From assembly GCF_026420145.1 (NCBI RefSeq), contig NZ_JAPMLV010000001.1:2170001-2234000 (forward strand): a stretch of DNA of 64,000 bases, given 5' to 3'. Below are positions 62,897-64,000 of this stretch, piece after piece. The stretch's first letter is position 1. Each line of letters opens with the position of its first letter. The translations under genes were made by a program, and so were the position numbers. The DNA comes from Enterobacter pseudoroggenkampii (GTDB lineage Bacteria; Pseudomonadota; Gammaproteobacteria; Enterobacterales; Enterobacteriaceae). Under the pieces are notes generated by a model. It ran no database searches, was not told where the DNA came from, and saw only the letters and a program-made list of their open reading frames with translations.

Positions 62897-64000
62897 TCAT
62901 ACGTTCGTAATATTAAGCGCCTTGCGCAGAATAAACGGACAGACAATCAAGAAAGCATATTCCGGGCTAAATATTGACCCGGTAAAAAACAGCGACACCG
63001 GAGTAAAAAGATAAAGCTGAACGCGAAAGTTCTGGTTATCACCAAACGCGTTAATCATCATTTTGAAAACTTTAAACAGATACCACAGGGTCAACAGTAC
63101 GGCGAACCACGAAAAATAAATAATTAACAGATACAGACCATTGTCTATGGTTTTACCGACATCCGCACCGTTAAAGATTCCGAATGATGCAACATATTCG
63201 TAAAGTGAGCCGAATCTTACTACCCCATCAATATGGGTTAATGAATAACCCACCATCACCAGTGGTCCAATGATGCGATAATAGGACGAAGACCCTTCCG
63301 TTCCCAAATCACCCAGACGTTCTGAGATGTACGGGAAGGCAAATATCACGCCTACCATAAATACCGTCAGAGAGATAATCGCCAGCGGCAGTTTTTTCTT
63401 AATCGCATCTTTGTTCAGGTACTGGAACGCCCACTCCAGCAGGTAAAACAGGATAAATGTCATTACCCCTGAGAACGATCCAGACAGAACAATTCCTGCA
63501 AGAATCATAGCATCGGTCTTAGGCGTTTTGATACCAAACTGTTTGATGCTGAGCCAAATTGAGATTAACGCCAGAGCGAAAAACGCCGGTTCAAAATAGA
63601 GGGCTGTAGTACGCTTCCCGCCAAACTTGATGAAGTTCAATACATAGCTGTTACTGTAAATGAGATATTTCGAAATTATCTCCATCAGGCTGCTGCCACC
63701 GGTCAGAATAATTTGCGCCATCTCCAGTGCGGCAAGCATAACAATTAACGCAACGGCAATATAAAAGAACCTAAGGATTTTCCGATAATTGTGTGGAGAA
63801 ATAGTTTTAAACCGAATACTCCAGACCATACCGATAATAATGACGATATAAACAAACAGCATGGTTGACGTAACGTATTTACTGGCATCCAGCGACTGGC
63901 CAAAGATGTAGTTAAACAGCGTCAGGCCCGTGCCCAGCCCTAAGGCAATCATCAGCTTCTTCAGGTTGATTTTATCGACATACAGCAGAAGCAGAACGGG
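62897..64000 (-). CDS. wcaD: Colanic acid polymerase WcaD (N-terminus beyond window)
   Basis: An integral membrane protein with many helices, the putative polymerase of colanic acid. The internal sequence GTEGSSSYYRIIGPLVMVGY and FGGKRTTALYFEPAFFALAL match E. coli WcaD (405 residues). The frame is open to the last base; the residues encoded before the internal Met at 63952 (KINLKKL) align with E. coli, so the gene is cut by the window and not truncated. About 35-40 residues are missing. Confidence 0.94.
   Translation of the reverse strand, partial: PVLLLLYVDKINLKKLMIALGLGTGLTLFNYIFGQSLDASKYVTSTMLFVYIVIIIGMVWSIRFKTISPHNYRKILRFFYIAVALIVMLAALEMAQIILTGGSSLMEIISKYLIYSNSYVLNFIKFGGKRTTALYFEPAFFALALISIWLSIKQFGIKTPKTDAMILAGIVLSGSFSGVMTFILFYLLEWAFQYLNKDAIKKKLPLAIISLTVFMVGVIFAFPYISERLGDLGTEGSSSYYRIIGPLVMVGYSLTHIDGVVRFGSLYEYVASFGIFNGADVGKTIDNGLYLLIIYFSWFAVLLTLWYLFKVFKMMINAFGDNQNFRVQLYLFTPVSLFFTGSIFSPEYAFLIVCPFILRKALNITNV

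Noticed and set aside
62897..64000. wcaD considered as a 5'-truncated pseudogene starting at 63952
   Set aside because: The frame continues in register to the window edge and encodes residues resembling the E. coli protein, so the shortness is due to the window.

Overview
The window reads as chromosomal DNA of an enteric gamma-proteobacterium, most likely Enterobacter (E. cloacae complex) or a close relative. The basis is gene order (cbl-nac, tRNA-Asn copies, ldtA, shiA, amn, yeeO, yeeX, yeeA, sbmC, dacD, sbcB, plaP, yeeY, yeeZ, his operon, wzzB, ugd, gnd, O-antigen genes, galF, gnu, colanic acid genes) and protein sequences that resemble, without matching, those of E. coli K-12. The species call is inference; no database search was run. 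No insertion sequence, integrase, phage gene or CRISPR array was seen.

Region 1 (1-12.7 kb) holds the end of a LysR-type regulator, a divergent LysR/glutathione-S-transferase pair, the nitrogen/sulphur regulators cbl and nac, and three identical tRNA-Asn genes. Two of the tRNA genes lie in 217-bp inverted repeats that bracket ldtA, shiA, amn and an Xaa-Pro aminopeptidase gene. yeeO lies between the second and third tRNA genes. nac carries a textbook sigma-54 promoter and an NtrC-type enhancer. Region 2 (12.7-21.3 kb) is ordinary backbone: yeeX, yeeA, sbmC with an SOS box, dacD, sbcB, plaP, yeeY, yeeZ. Region 3 (21.4-28.7 kb) is the complete histidine operon hisLGDCBHAFI, with its attenuator and a bidirectional terminator.

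Region 4 (28.75-47.8 kb) is the O-antigen locus. wzzB sets chain length. uge (UDP-GlcA 4-epimerase) and a GNAT acetyltransferase gene sit on the plus strand. ugd and gnd follow on the minus strand. The AT-rich, horizontally acquired cluster is transcribed from rmlB leftwards: rmlB, rmlA, fdtA, fdtB, wzx, glycosyltransferase, glycosyltransferase, wzy (EpsG type), glycosyltransferase, glycosyltransferase, acyltransferase. It is preceded by a JUMPstart/ops element for RfaH. galF and gnu (GlcNAc-PP-Und 4-epimerase) close the locus. The predicted repeat unit would contain GlcNAc or GalNAc as first sugar, probably GalA, and a 3-amino-3,6-dideoxyhexose (Fuc3N by the FdtA residues). No FdtC-type N-acetyltransferase is present, so the unassigned GNAT gene is a candidate for that step.

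Region 5 (48-64 kb) is most of the colanic acid operon on the minus strand, wcaM back to wcaD: GDP-fucose synthesis (cpsB, cpsG, gmd, fcl), glycosyltransferases, acetyl- and pyruvyltransferases, the initiating transferase WcaJ and the flippase WzxC. wcaD runs off the right edge.
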